64,000 nt of DNA, from assembly GCA_964020975.1 (NCBI GenBank), contig OZ026624.1, positions 66,333,008 through 66,397,007 of the forward strand. Reading direction: 5' to 3'. This DNA comes from Hermodice carunculata. Its lineage: Eukaryota > Annelida > Polychaeta > Eunicida > Amphinomidae. Position numbers and translations under genes: made by a program. The notes under the pieces were generated by a model that made no database searches, was not told the DNA's origin, and saw only the letters and a list, made by a program, of their open reading frames with translations. This document shows, piece after piece, positions 35,751-48,452 of this stretch (its first letter is position 1; each line of letters starts with the position of its first letter).

Positions 35751-36661
35751 TAAAGGACTTGAAGAGGTAAAGGAATGCACGCATACATAGGAAACACCAT
35801 GGTAGGAGGATAGAAAGAAGACTGGAAAAAGGGGGTCGGGCAAAGGTACGCTACAGGAATACATGGTATTAGAAAGACCAGATACTTAAGAAAAACATTA
35901 CCTACTAACTTAAATTTTAACCCATCTATGAAGGCAAAGCTCAAAACATCAAAAATTACCAAAACATCAATACTTATGAATTTGGAATATCAAAAAGATG
36001 CTCTACCTCCATGACCACAAAGAGGCGGAGGACACAGACTACAGCATAACCTTGCTCAATGAAGTATAAATCAAATAATTTTGGAAAACATTACCCACAT
36101 TTGTAAATTTCAATCCAAAAATAAAAGCAAAGTGAAATGTGTGTTTGGGATGTAGGGAAGGGGAAAAGGGCCTTTTTCAAAGTGGAACAGGAGCTATCCA
36201 TTAAGAGAAAAAAGAACAGAAGTGGGTCATTTATATATATATATATATATATTCTACATTTAATATGTTAGATGAAATGAAGCCTCATGCTGAGATATGT
36301 ACCACCTTTAAAAAGAACAAGATTTTCAGTATTTCCGATACCTCTTTCCTTATATATATTCCTGACGAAACCAAGCACGTTCAATATAGCTTATTCTCCT
36401 AAAATGCACAATGTATCTTAGCACAAATGAATTACATTTATAGACACACACACACACACAAGTGGTCAGCATCTCAGTTTATGTCCGTTCAAGACAAGAA
36501 CAATTATGCTGTAAATGCAAAATATTCATCTTTAATCCTTCCTATAATACATAAACCAAGTTTTCAAACTAAAGGAAATTACAGCGACTTTAATAGTCAA
36601 AATCCGTGTTTCAATTATGCATTTTGGCAAGGAGTCACAATTGTTACTTTGTGGCGTACAT
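35751..36661. other. Unassigned region with short microsatellites
   Basis: TA tract at 36231-36252 and CA tract at about 36444-36460. Nothing else recognised. Confidence 0.45.
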
Positions 36662-37325
36662 GATTATCTTTGTAGTCCCGCTGTTTTCTGTACCCGTAAG
36701 CCATCTTACCATTGTTATCTTTGCACCCCATTTAATTCTGTATCTGTAAGCCCACCTACTGTTATATCTTTTGCTGTCCATTGAATTCTGTATCCGTTAG
36801 CCCTCCCATTGTGATTATCTTTGCTGTCTGTTTGACTTCTCTATCCAAAAGCCCATGTACTTTGCCAGCGTGGCAATGTTTTGGCCCTTGATACATCTGT
36901 AGGCAAAATCGCACTTACTATCTGTGGTCACAGTCCATTTTTATCTATTTTACATACCTATTTTCAGCTTCTTTGTGTCTCTGTTCATTTTGCCAAACAC
37001 CTCTACGTCTGAATCTATTGTCATATCCTACATGTCTGCATCATTTAGTGACAATATTTTACATGTCAATCCATTTCCCTATTCACCTAAAAACTGCCTG
37101 TAACGCCCTACCCAATTGAAGTCTGTATTGTACTATTCACATTAGTGTGTACCTATTTTTATTTATTATAGTTTTTTATCTTTGGTATTTATCCATCCTT
37201 CAATTCATTTTATTTTTGTATCTAGCATCTTAATACTCTAAGTCTGTTTCTAAAGTACTCTTCACTTCACGTCTATATCCATTGTTCCATTCACGCAAGT
37301 CTGTATCTAAGGTTCCTTTCACTTG
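36662..37325. repeat. Decayed minisatellite, unit about 50-60 bp
   Basis: Four clear units between 36662 and 36860 share TTATCTTTG, then AATTCTGTATC-GTAAGCCC, then a CC-A-TGT end. Fainter AAGTCTGTATCTAA/TTCAC units continue to 37325. The unit lengths differ by a few bases. Confidence 0.65.
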
Positions 37326-38699
37326 CTATGGCAATAGACCGTTTGAGTTTTGAGACTATCATATTACTTTCCCGCCTTAAACAATAGATTTTTTTATCTG
37401 AAAACTCTGTAACTTTTGTACTTCTGGAAAAACACTGCAATATACCATGATCAAGGACGGTAAACTCAACCAGTATGTTTATTGGATTCTGTTCTGCAAG
37501 AATTAACCCAAAACTCATTTTGTCCTTTAATTTTAGGTTTGTAGCTATGATTCTACTCATGCTAATTCTGCATTCATGGCCTAATTGCTTTACAATTGAT
37601 TCACAGCGCAATGCAATTCAATTAAGTCTCAACCCGTGCTCACGTATCTAAATATCAACACAAACTTCATCAATTTAGTTTGACTCACGGTTAGCTTTTG
37701 TGAATTTACACTGCATGAAGAAAATTAATTTAAAGAAAATGTGACCTTTCAGAAAAGAAAGGCACTACTTTGTAATTCGTCTTCTTCTGTTCTTCTCATT
37801 TGTGTTTCAAGAGATGCATGTACCAGATAGAGGTTACTGGTTACTTAATGAGTGAAGATTATCCAGAAACTGCCGATGCTGGCGCGGCATGCAAGTTGTC
37901 ATGTTTGTATCTTACAAGCAGTTTTCTTCAAGTGGTTGACAGTGCTCACATTCAAACACAACTAGTTAAACTTGTGTATCGCCCTTAACTCAACCATTAT
38001 TGGTGTGAGAGCGATTTTTTCAAGGCTCAGTTCCTTTGACTATAGGAAAAACGACAGCTTCAGTTGTTCATTCAGTGCCATTAACCTCCCCCAGCTCGGT
38101 TGCGGAATGATAACGAACCGTACCTTGTGCAGGCATGCACATTTACGATCGACGATGACAGTTTGAGGTATTCTCTTGGCTAACTGGGATGGTATGGAGA
38201 ACATTGTATAGTCTGTAGATCCGAGAAATTGGAAGGCCGTCAAAAAACAAAATGTTTCGTGCACATTTGCGTTTTACCTGTTACTTTCAAGATCCAAAGT
38301 AAAATTACAAGGATACTTTTAACTTGTTAAGGCTCTGCTTCTTAGATCTGGGTAATGCTGTTTCCGACTTTTCCACTCAATTTGGCAGGACAGGATATCT
38401 TAAATGACGATGCACATTCATCTGTTCTTTCAAGTGTGCTCATGTCTTTGAAGCTGTGAAAGATGTCATTTAATTAATCCTTGTCCACTACAATTATACT
38501 TTGCCATTACCTTTGTATATGTAATGGCTTTCTCATTATTTTACATGAAATTCGATATGAAATGTGTTGCCATTTTTTTATATGTCCTGTAATGTTTGGT
38601 AGAAAGAAATTATACCTGAGAAATGTCACAATTTGCAAGTTTTTATTCAAAGACAACGTGGGAAATGATTGACTTCATATGGTCGTCAATGGACCGGAA
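37326..38699. other. Unassigned region
   Basis: The frames at 37291-37611, 38040-38264 and 38481-38672 carry no motif I can defend. No repeat recognised. Confidence 0.4.
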
Positions 38700-39075
38700 G
38701 GACATATATATCTGTAGGATATTCTACATCATGGTAGCTTAGAATGTGGAACCATATGAAACTCTCAGCGTTATATCTGTGGTATTGCCAGTCGGCCAAA
38801 TAGAGACCTATAAACATTGGTAGCTAACAAAAGGAACCACGAATAATTCTCAACATGATGTTTTTCGGCGTTAATTGTCAGATTGCTTTGAAATGAATAT
38901 CTTGGTTCCAAAAAATAAAGACCCACAACAAATTCCCGACTTGATATCTCTGCCATTACCTGTCGACTTTCGGTCAAATAAAGCCCTCTAAAACATGGTA
39001 GCTACGAATGAAGAGCAATTACAAATTTCCACCTTGATATCTTTGGAGTTTAATGTCGGGTTTTTGACAAATAAT
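38700..39075. repeat. Decayed tandem repeat, unit about 105-110 bp
   Basis: Units begin TATATCTGT(A/G)G (38707, 38773) and GATATCTCTGCCATTACCTG (38942), with a last partial unit at 39042. Shared words include GTCGG/GTCGACTTTCGGTCAAATA, AGACCTATAAACATTGGTAGCTA or GCCCTCTAAAACATGGTAGCTA, and ACGAAT-A. Divergence is high. Confidence 0.6.
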
Positions 39076-40739
39076 AACTATTTGACTATTTATTCCTTGA
39101 AATTAGAAAGTGATCCAAGTGTTTTTATTGATACTTATTGACGATATATGGGTTCAAAATGAATGGATAACACTTTGAAAGACTAAAAGCACGTAAATAA
39201 CATCTAACTCTGTGTGCTGGCAGGAAAACGGCAAATATAGCACTTCAATTTTTCCAAGTATTAGTCTGGTGTGTGTGTATAAGTCTCCGATAAAAAGAAA
39301 TTAAAACAAATGTACAGAGGGATTTGTGCTGCCCAGCATGCAGCAAATATACAATCCACACAGAACCTGGTTTAAACATCAGAATCATTTGAAGTCATTT
39401 CGTGCAGGATGAAAGATACAATCTGCCTGATGATCTACGTACCATGAATCATCTTATGGACTGGCCATATATACAGTTCTCAATGCAAGGACAAAATCAA
39501 AGCACACCAAAGATAATTGTGAAAGCCTTAGGGAAGGATTCTTCTCTGGATTTGAAAAGTATTCCTTCTTTTAATTGAGTAGTATGTTTTATTCAATGCC
39601 TCCTGGTTCCTCTATGCTTCTTACTCTACAATAATTCTATTCTATTCTCCAGCATTAATACTTGACTATTATCTTGGGTGAATTGAACTGTATTTTTATC
39701 CTTGCTGTAAGCTTGTATATGTATCTGTTCAACAATGTTTGTAACAGATGTACCCATTGCAAACGCATTTATATATATATATGGGAACTTGATGCAAATT
39801 TGTTTGAGTCCAACGTGCAGTTCTAATGCTGGGCTCATTATTTTATCACACAATATACTAAAATTCTTTTTGCTACAGGTAATATCTGGGAAGGTCCCAT
39901 TTGTGGATATTCTGTGTGATGGGTTGACGAAAACTGTGCATTCTGTGATATCTACAGACCAGAAAGACAAAGAAACGGTGAGAAACAGTTATTCGTTGCA
40001 GATTTAAGTGCCATTGTGGGCATTGTCTGTAAAAGCCAGGAGAGAAAGTTGCACTTTGGAACTTTAATATTGATCTGGTTGATATACCTATTAGATTAAA
40101 ATATACCCAATGCCTTGAATTTATACCGAATGATAACCAGAAAGCCAGATTAACTTTGCTTCCTCATTTTTCTGAACGACGAGCAACATTAGTAGTTCAG
40201 ATACTTCGCAACACTTCACAGAATGATGAATCATGTTTTCTGTGTATTTTTTAAAAGAATTTTATGACGCCTTTAAAATAAAGTATTCCTTCCCTCCATT
40301 AAACCACTTCGTATGATCAATAATCAATCATTAAAATTAAGAATATTGCAGGACAAATTAACGGTAGCAAAAGACGTGCCACTATCTTAAAAATGCGATA
40401 TGTTTATTTTGCGGCACTTCTTTCATATTGCCATTCTCTTCGTGCTACCCAAAAGTGATGATGTTACTCAAAATAATTATTCATCTGGCTAATGTCTTTT
40501 TGACTTTGACCCAACTGAGCATATATGTAATACATTGTGGGTGTAAGTACAACGGGCAAGATTTGCTCAATCGTTCCCAAAAATAATATACCCGCAGACC
40601 TATACTTCTATTCTTGCTGCAATTGAAGTGGTCTATACGAAAACGTGTTTGTCCATTTAGCGGCTATCAATGAAAGTCTGCGTTAATGTTGTATTGGCTG
40701 ATAAGGCTGCGTTTATTGTGTTAACACTTTAGACTTCTC
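39076..40739. other. Unassigned region
   Basis: No gene recognised. Frames near 39626-40007 on both strands overlap and have no family motif. Confidence 0.4.
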
Positions 40740-40905
40740 TCATGCAGCTCTGTGCTGTTGTCTTTTTGCCTTTTATGGCCTTTGCCGTAAAGAAGAACCA
40801 TTCTAGTGTGACACCAAGAATTTTTATGTGTTCCTTACAGCTAAGGTGGTTCTCAGTTATACCGTGGAACTCGTGGATGACACTTACGTGCACTTACTGA
40901 TAAAA
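40740..40905 (-). pseudogene. LINE thumb fragment (weak)
   Basis: The minus strand reads HEFHGITENHLSCKEHIKIL, then GVTLEWFFFTAKAI, then a degraded continuation. It fits the post-catalytic LINE pattern HIKxLGVTLDxxLxFxxHI. It is about 50 codons long and isolated. It could be fortuitous, but the HIKILGVTLE string is a strong local match. Confidence 0.45.
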
Positions 40906-42114
40906 TTAAATCTGTCCAGATATGTAAATTTTGCTTGAGCAACATTCATACTTTAACCAGCAAATGTGTGAAACAAACCAGCATTTACAGCTGTGTTATG
41001 ACAATATATACTTTAATCAAGTCGGGGACAGTTAAAAAGATAAAAAACACAAAGCATCATCATGCGATAAAATTGTGACATAGAAGAGTTCTTGGCTATT
41101 GTGCAGAATTAAATTCTGCAGAACACACATTTTTATATTAGATGCCTTTGAAATTCAATTATACGTTAACTGCTGTGATGGCCTGTTTTGTAGTATTGCC
41201 CACCAATATGACAATATTGTTTAGCCTGCCCTGCTATGGTGCATTGAATCAGCCATTGCTTCTATCTCCGCAACGCGGAGTTGTAAGGCAAGGAAGGACA
41301 AAAGCAGGGTCAAACATATATCTATGGCAATCCGTTTTAGCATTTATTCCATAATTATATATTGGTGAAAATTCTTTTCACATTTGTGTAATTAATTGCG
41401 TATAGATGCCAAAGGATTTCACATATGTACAATAACTTCAGAGTGTTAAGTTTGTAGTACCCATGGACAATTTCAACCTTGTCTTACTTAGTAGCTTTAA
41501 ATCCTTAATATATAATGTCAGTGAACAGAATTACATTCTTATCCCAACCCCCATTTTACTGTTCATCATTTTAATCTATTTGTTTATCAATGATAATGAC
41601 CATGATTTCAATCAAAACAATTTCCTGGCGAGCATGTGTCAGAAGTCGAGTTCAAGATCGGGCAGAGTCAAGGTCAAGGTCAGAGTCCGATTGCATCATA
41701 CCGCACTGTGCTACAATCATACTAGCTGCATATGTACATGTTTTAATTAATTGGAATGGTTCAAGTAGCAAGTAAGTACGAAACATCTTGATCACATGTA
41801 CCTGTATATATGTATGAATATACTTATTATCTGTCACCAATCAATTCAGACACCCGTTCATTCATCATTTAACAAACACAAGCAACTAAAGCAAGGTGAT
41901 GGCTACTCTGAAGCTTATTTACACCCATCCAACCATCATCCTACGTACACTTTAAATATATGGTCAGATGGTACATACCTCATATTCGAGACATTTAATT
42001 TTGACAGTTTCTTTTTTTCACTATTTTTTCTCTTTTTGCAGCAAATTCTTTACCCAGTGCGAAATATTTTTGACCAATATCTACTTTGAAATAAACTACG
42101 TCTTCTTAGTCAAA
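40906..42114. other. Unassigned region
   Basis: No gene recognised. 41640-41690 is a short GGTCAA/GAGTC-rich patch. GATGGCTACTCTGAAGCT at 41898-41915 recurs exactly at 46300-46317. Confidence 0.4.
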
Positions 42115-42138
42115 TCTCTGTCTGTCTGTCTGTCTGTC

Positions 42139-42182
<44 letters not shown>
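42115..42182. repeat. TCTG/TG compound microsatellite
   Basis: About 7 TCTG units pass into about 19 TG units. Confidence 0.95.
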
Positions 42183-42183
<1 letters not shown>

Positions 42184-42429
42184 TATCATCCTTTGTTTGT
42201 TCAATTTACGAGCTATCCCATCTTAAACAAAGTAACTCGCATGTTTCAATACACCACTCGTGAAATTGTGTGTCATGTACTGTTCTGTGAAATGCGTCTA
42301 TCTCAGAAGCCGGACTGGTTTTCGGCTCAGCCCTTTTTTCCCAATTGTTGTAAATACATGCTACCAATATTCTATGTTGTATTTTTATTGAATGAAATAT
42401 GTTTAAACCAAAAGTTTTGAGACCGGCTG

Positions 42430-42910
42430 GGGTTAGTCCTGTCGTGGGTTGACAATGAAGTTAGTTTGCAGGTTCATAGGTCTCGTGCAGGAATAAGTAG
42501 GTCGACTGAAGTTGCAGAAATATGAACTGTAGGTTTATACATCTGATGATGGATAGCTTGATTGCGGTTGTAGAAACTAACACTATGGATTGATGCTTCT
42601 GAAGCTAGGTACAGAATGTGAACTGCAAGTACTACATATACTTCTGTAGTTTGAAAAGTCTGGTGCAGAAAATAATAGGTTGACTTGTTGTAGGAGTCAC
42701 TACTGTAGGTTTGTAGATCTAATGCTAGATAAAAATAGGTTGATTATAGTTGTAAATTAAACACTGTAGATTGCTGACAGTTGGGCTGGATGTGTTGATG
42801 GGTCCGGTGGACTGTTGTTGACTGTAGGTTGTTAAGCCAGATTTTGTAACTGATGTAGATTTCAACTGTAGTCTAGTAGATTGGTATCTGTAATTTTGTA
42901 TAGGAGTGAC
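42430..42910. repeat. Decayed minisatellite, about eight units of 45-61 bp
   Basis: Units end in a recurring (A)CTGTAGGTT-like word: CTGTAGGTTTATA (42528), CTATGGATTGATG (42583), CTGTAGTTTGAAAAG (42645), CTGTAGGTTTGTAG (42704), CTGTAGATTGCTG (42765), CTGTAGGTTGTTAAG (42822), CTGTAGTCTAG (42870). Inside each unit are variants of TCT-GTGCAG-AATA and AGGTTGACT--GTTGTAG. Strong divergence indicates age. Confidence 0.75.
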
Positions 42911-43399
42911 AGTAGGCGGTTATAATTAGAGGAAATATTTATATAAATTCGGGTCGTTAGTGCTGTATGAAATCTTCGGGCGAGCGTGAAATCAATGGTT
43001 GAGAAACCTAAAGGCTGTCTTTGTGGAGTCAAAAAACATAAACAAGCATCCTTAAGGATCGAAACGTTTTTGATAGTTGCTGATTTCCTTTAAGGAGATA
43101 AATTCCTGGCCTGCGATAAACGTGTCCGTCCAGAAGATCCCGCTAAAAGTACCTCTAATGTATAGTGTGAAGCCCACAAGAGAGAGTTTAAGAATAAAAT
43201 TATTATCATTCTGAAGGGGCCATTGACAGTTCAATAGAGCTAAAGAGTGAATCACTAGCCTGATCAAGCGTTATTAAAATTCATAATTCATTTATTTTGT
43301 GTGTAAATATTGTCAAAGTTCATGTCGTATAAACCACACATCATGAGTATGCTTGGCCATACGGTCCTTCAATGTGAACCCGTAGTAACTGTCGCTACG

Positions 43400-44330
43400 T
43401 TAAAACAAATGCGATGGGTGTTCCTGTGAGATCCACCCAAACATTGGACAGGCCAGTGCCGCCTTTAAAACCTTGACCTTGGGCCTGTCAATCATTGAAC
43501 TTCCGGTTAGCGGGATAGCTTTGTAAACAGTGCGACGGCCGCACACACACTGAGGTCAATCACGAATTTTCGAAACTATAAATGCAATATGCACGGATAC
43601 GTTAATATTATTATATTAGTCATCCAAAAAAGGTGTAGAGCGTGATAAAAAGTGAAAATTAAATTTGGACACCGAAAGACGTGCTTTAGCGGACTGTCAT
43701 TTGGCAGCCATCGTATTTTCAGCCAATCACAATGCCAACCAGTCGTTTCTCCGAAACATTACCAAGCGGGACTCGATAGGGGGTTTGGAATTAGGACCTG
43801 GCAAGCAAGGACGTTTTTGTGATAACTGAATCGTATAAATGTGTTTCAAACCATTGAATGTCACCTTTTACAAATCTTTAACTTGAGGTTGTAAGAATTT
43901 TGACCTTCCTATGCTTGACTCGTTGGTGCTGACATGCAAAGCGCATATATATGTAAACAAAACCCATCAGGAGCTTTCGTCTCGCATTGGAGCACCCAGA
44001 TAGCTGGTAGATTTCCACACACACTCGAACAGGAAACGGCGACTGAATATTACTGTCGCGTCCTCGTCCGGTTGCCTGCGGAGATTCAAAAAACCAGCCA
44101 ACATTCAGACACTTCATTGTTGCTTGTAGAAAAAAAATTCTGTCTTCAATGCTGCTTATTTCCGTATTTCTCGGCTCTTGCTCCACAGCGAACAGATTGA
44201 TGCTCCTAATGCAGATTATCAGTCTGTGGAGTTGATGTTTCCGCCCAACAAGTTATAATGGAAAGAGTCAGCTTCGTGTTTTCGACGTTTTGGCTGTCGA
44301 AAGCAGCAATCCATAATTCGAAATCAATAC
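43400..44330. promoter_or_regulatory. Possible GC-richer promoter-like patch (weak)
   Basis: This segment has more CG dinucleotides than its surroundings. It contains an ETS-type ACTTCCGG (43500), GCGACGGCCGC (43530), an ATTTTCAGCCAATCAC CCAAT word (43715-43735), and overlapping ATG frames on both strands at 43878-44200. No TATA box, start site or spliced frame can be demonstrated. It may be the regulatory end of a host gene lying mainly outside the sequence I can interpret, or only a compositional fluctuation. Confidence 0.2.
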
Positions 44331-45264
44331 CATGTAATAGGATGAGCAGTTTATCGCATGAAACAGTCATCCGATAAATTTTTCTTCTTTTTTTGGTGGG
44401 GGGGAGCAGAAAGTTTGTCTCTAAGAAGATTACGCTCTGTGTTTCTTTTTACTCTCCGCATCTTCGTTTTGCTTGTACATAATTCAAGCATTTCAGCTAC
44501 AAACCTGTGCAAAGCAACTTAATATTTTTCCAATTTCATATTTGCATTTCTGCTATATTCAAGTTGTGGTCCACCATGGAAATAAGCCAAGGCAGGATTC
44601 CCCAGGCATTTGGTACTCCCATTTCATGCATCATAGTTTGGTAAGCTTTCAGCAATTATATAGCACCATCCCAGCATATGTGTGCATAAAATATTATAAA
44701 TCAACATTCAGGGATAAAAGTTATTTACATTAAGGCCTAGTAATTATCCTAATGTGTTTTTTTTCTTGCTTTTGAAGAGAAAATACACAACTTACTAATT
44801 GCAGGATAATTCATTTGTTATTTTTCTCTGAATTAATAACCATAATATGTGTAGAAAAATTTTATATGAATGAATGCAAAATTTGTCTGATCTTAATGGA
44901 TAACATGGTGATGTTTTTTAAAATTATTTTTAATAAATCTTTGATAATTTTCATCCCATTTTTGTACAATCTGAGGGAAACTACCCAAATCAGTACAATA
45001 ATGACTAAAATGTTGTGATTTCGTCAACTATGTGAAGGCAAGATACTCGGAACTCCCCAGATAAACCATTTTGCGTGCTCAAATTAAAAATTTTTCGGGG
45101 GGATGCCCACAGACCCCACTAGCATGCCTTTACGCCATGTAGGTCACATTTGGGCCACTGAAAAAATTACGGACTTTTTGGGGCCACTTGGGTCTATCAC
45201 TGAGTTTGTAGCACTGGCCTGGGTCGACCAGAATTTATTAGGGAAGGGCGGCTTAAAAGTACTT
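44331..45264. other. Unassigned region
   Basis: Nothing recognised; very AT-rich between 44700 and 45000. Confidence 0.4.
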
Positions 45265-45350
45265 TTTGTTTGTTTGTTTGTTTGTTTGTTTGTTTGTTTG
45301 TTTGTTTGTTTGTTTGTTTGTTTTTTTGTTTGTTTGTTTGTTTGTTTGTT
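45265..45350. repeat. TTTG microsatellite
   Basis: About 20 TTTG units with one longer T run. Confidence 0.95.
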
Positions 45351-45589
45351 CCATTAATGTAAGGGTTGGGACATTTTAGTAGGGTCTGCCAGGTTACCAG
45401 AACCACACATTTATTTTTGTTAGGCCTTTGGTAACTTGGACATTTGTTGAAACATGTTGAGAAAAATGTATGTTCTTTCCTCTTTTACACATTACCTCTT
45501 TTGACGTCAGTTTAATTTGTTACCTGGGCACAGCCGGAGGCATTTGTTCCTGAATTAAAAATTTGGTCGTCGAGTGTTGGTTTTTCATT

Positions 45590-46020
45590 TACTCAATAAT
45601 AGTTGGTTCCTTGATGTGCTGATGGAGAAACGTATCTCGAGTACGTCCTGCAAACTGCCTTCCAGTACTTGTTCATTGATTTCCTTGTGAAGTGATGGTT
45701 TAGGATTCCATTTGACATGATACAAGTGAAAATCCGCCATGATTATCCTGTCGTATACCAGTAATATTGGCACCGGACCAGAGAATTTGGGAATGATATT
45801 CGATACTGTTGTTAAAGGTTAGGCTTGATTTGATATATAAAGTAAAACCCCTCTTGTTCAGGGTGAATCTAGGTCGAAAAGATGTAAATTCAATAATGAC
45901 AAATCTGGTATGGATCCGTTTTAGGCTTAATCCCTGTGAGTGCTATAACATCAAAGTTGTACATCCTTACCAGTGCCATGAGTTCATAGTGCTCACTTAC
46001 CAAAGAATTATCAATGTTTG
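45590..46020 (-). pseudogene. LINE endonuclease domain fragment, broken
   Basis: Minus-strand reading from about 46005: SLVSEHYELMALVRMYNFDV, IALTGIK (the ITETW catalytic-glutamate strand, altered), then GVLLYIKSSLTF-like residues after frame changes, and in 45773-45585 RIIMADFHLYHVKWN (the GDFN-x-x-x-xDW motif, altered). After that comes EGSLQDVLEIRFSISTSRNQ, comparable to the FL/Q-x-V-x-x-PTR-x-x-N segment. The order and spacing fit the apurinic-like endonuclease of CR1/L2-type LINEs. No reverse transcriptase follows on this strand. Confidence 0.75.
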
Positions 46021-47169
46021 TGTAAAAAAAACTTTGGTTTAAAACCACCAGTTGCCTTATATGGGTGACTGCACGTCTCTAGTCATGAGTGAAATTTGTT
46101 TCTTCACATTGGTATTGGAAGATGAATGTTGATGCTTTGGTAACTCTTGAATCGCTTTCCTGTCATTGTTGGGTTTGGGATTTATGAATATGGGTCAGTT
46201 TTTCTGTACTATTTCATGTATTTACGTCCATTTGTGCAAGTACTTCATTTGTCTGTACATTGTTGGATATGGTTTTTGGTTCCTTGTACTAGGTCTGGAG
46301 ATGGCTACTCTGAAGCTATCCTCCACTTGAAGATTCTGCATTTCTTTGATTTTTCACATAGCTTAAATGTCCTCTTGATTGAATGGGAACCACAAATTAG
46401 AAAGTTGATGTTTAGGGTGGTAAGAAACGATATCTGAAAACCAAAATGTTAAATTAAATTTTCGAATAGTGCTTTTTTAGCTTCAAAGGTGCGCCACATT
46501 TGCGACAGGAAAGTGCGTGAATTTTCTTCGATCACGGCCCGAGGTGGGAAAGTGTTAGTGACGTCACAAACGCAACCCAGTGGCTATGATGTGTCATGTG
46601 TCATAAGCTGGATTGCCTTCAGTTTGCCAAGAGTCATGGTAGATACAACAAAGCACAGTGATTTTAGAGAGTCTGAAATAGTTTTTTCATTAACGAGGTC
46701 TGACGAGGATGAAGAAGAATTAATGATAAAAGCTGACGTAGCAGAGTAAAGGACCATTGAGCCTTTCACACATGAGGGGACGCCCAGAGCCTTGGCGTCA
46801 CCAGTACAGTTGCAATGCAGGGAGTGCAGCTGTGGTACAGCCAGACGATCCCAACTTGCTGTCTGGGCAATGATATTTCCTATAAAGAAATTACTAGATT
46901 TCATTTAACACGAACATTTCCGTTTTCATGGTCATCAGTACACGTGTTTATGATGTCCTTTATTTCAGATCATATCTGTTATGTAACAATGGCAAATATT
47001 TTCTTATGACTGACTCATTTTCTGGTTCCATATTAACGACAAAGGTACAGTGAGATGGACTTTTTACACCTGATTGTTGGGAGCTGGACGTAGATTGTCA
47101 CAAACAGTGGTACATGACTGGAGAAATGAAAGGGCAGCTGCCAACTGTTCTTGGCAGCTGCGTACATGA
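46021..47169. other. Unassigned region containing a CRE palindrome
   Basis: TGACGTCA lies at 46559-46566 in a slightly CG-richer patch that overlaps an 86-codon plus frame (46489-46749) ending in an acidic stretch. I do not recognise that frame. Confidence 0.35.
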
Positions 47170-47459
47170 GGCGTGAATGTGGCAGCTATCCAAACAAGTG
47201 TTATCTGGTTATGGGATTAAACACCGCGTAATATACAGCAGTAATTGGATATACGCATTACAGTGGCCAGCTACCTTAACCTGTTATAGACTGTTCGACA
47301 GTAGACCTGGGAATGGAACAAGATCAGTGCTTGTTTCTCAATGCTTTCTATCCATTTCTTTTCATCAATCGAACCAAAATGCTAAAACACACTACAGTTT
47401 TGTTACAATATTTTACTTTACAACAACATCCCAGACCGACATTGTCACTGTGACATTCG

Positions 47460-47554
47460 ATTGATTCTTATGTGATACATTATAAAAGTGGCAGAATTAC
47501 TACACGTATATTTGGCCATAAATAAAGCTTTGAAATCAGAATCAGAATCATACT
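47460..47554 (+). repeat. Probable LINE 3' terminus
   Basis: A non-coding stretch ends in AAATAAAGCTTTGAAATCAG followed by AATCAGAATCATAC: a polyadenylation-type AATAAA and a short AATCAG tandem. Many LINEs of the CR1/L2/RTE groups end in such a short microsatellite instead of poly-A. The upstream frame 47177-47464 has no RT motif, so only the terminus is suggested. Confidence 0.4.

Positions 47555-48452
<898 letters not shown>

Noticed and set aside
37291-37611. Plus-strand peptide with AMAIDRL and INPKLILSFNFR resembling GPCR segments
   Set aside because: The two motifs are only about 50 codons apart with a stop between them, far too close for the third and seventh helices of a receptor.
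36662-42910. Tandem arrays considered as CRISPR-like
   Set aside because: Units are diverged, without identical repeats or unique spacers, and the context is an animal genome.
43878-44200. Overlapping 88- and 102-codon frames on opposite strands
   Set aside because: Neither shows a known motif; mutual overlap on opposite strands makes at least one, probably both, spurious.
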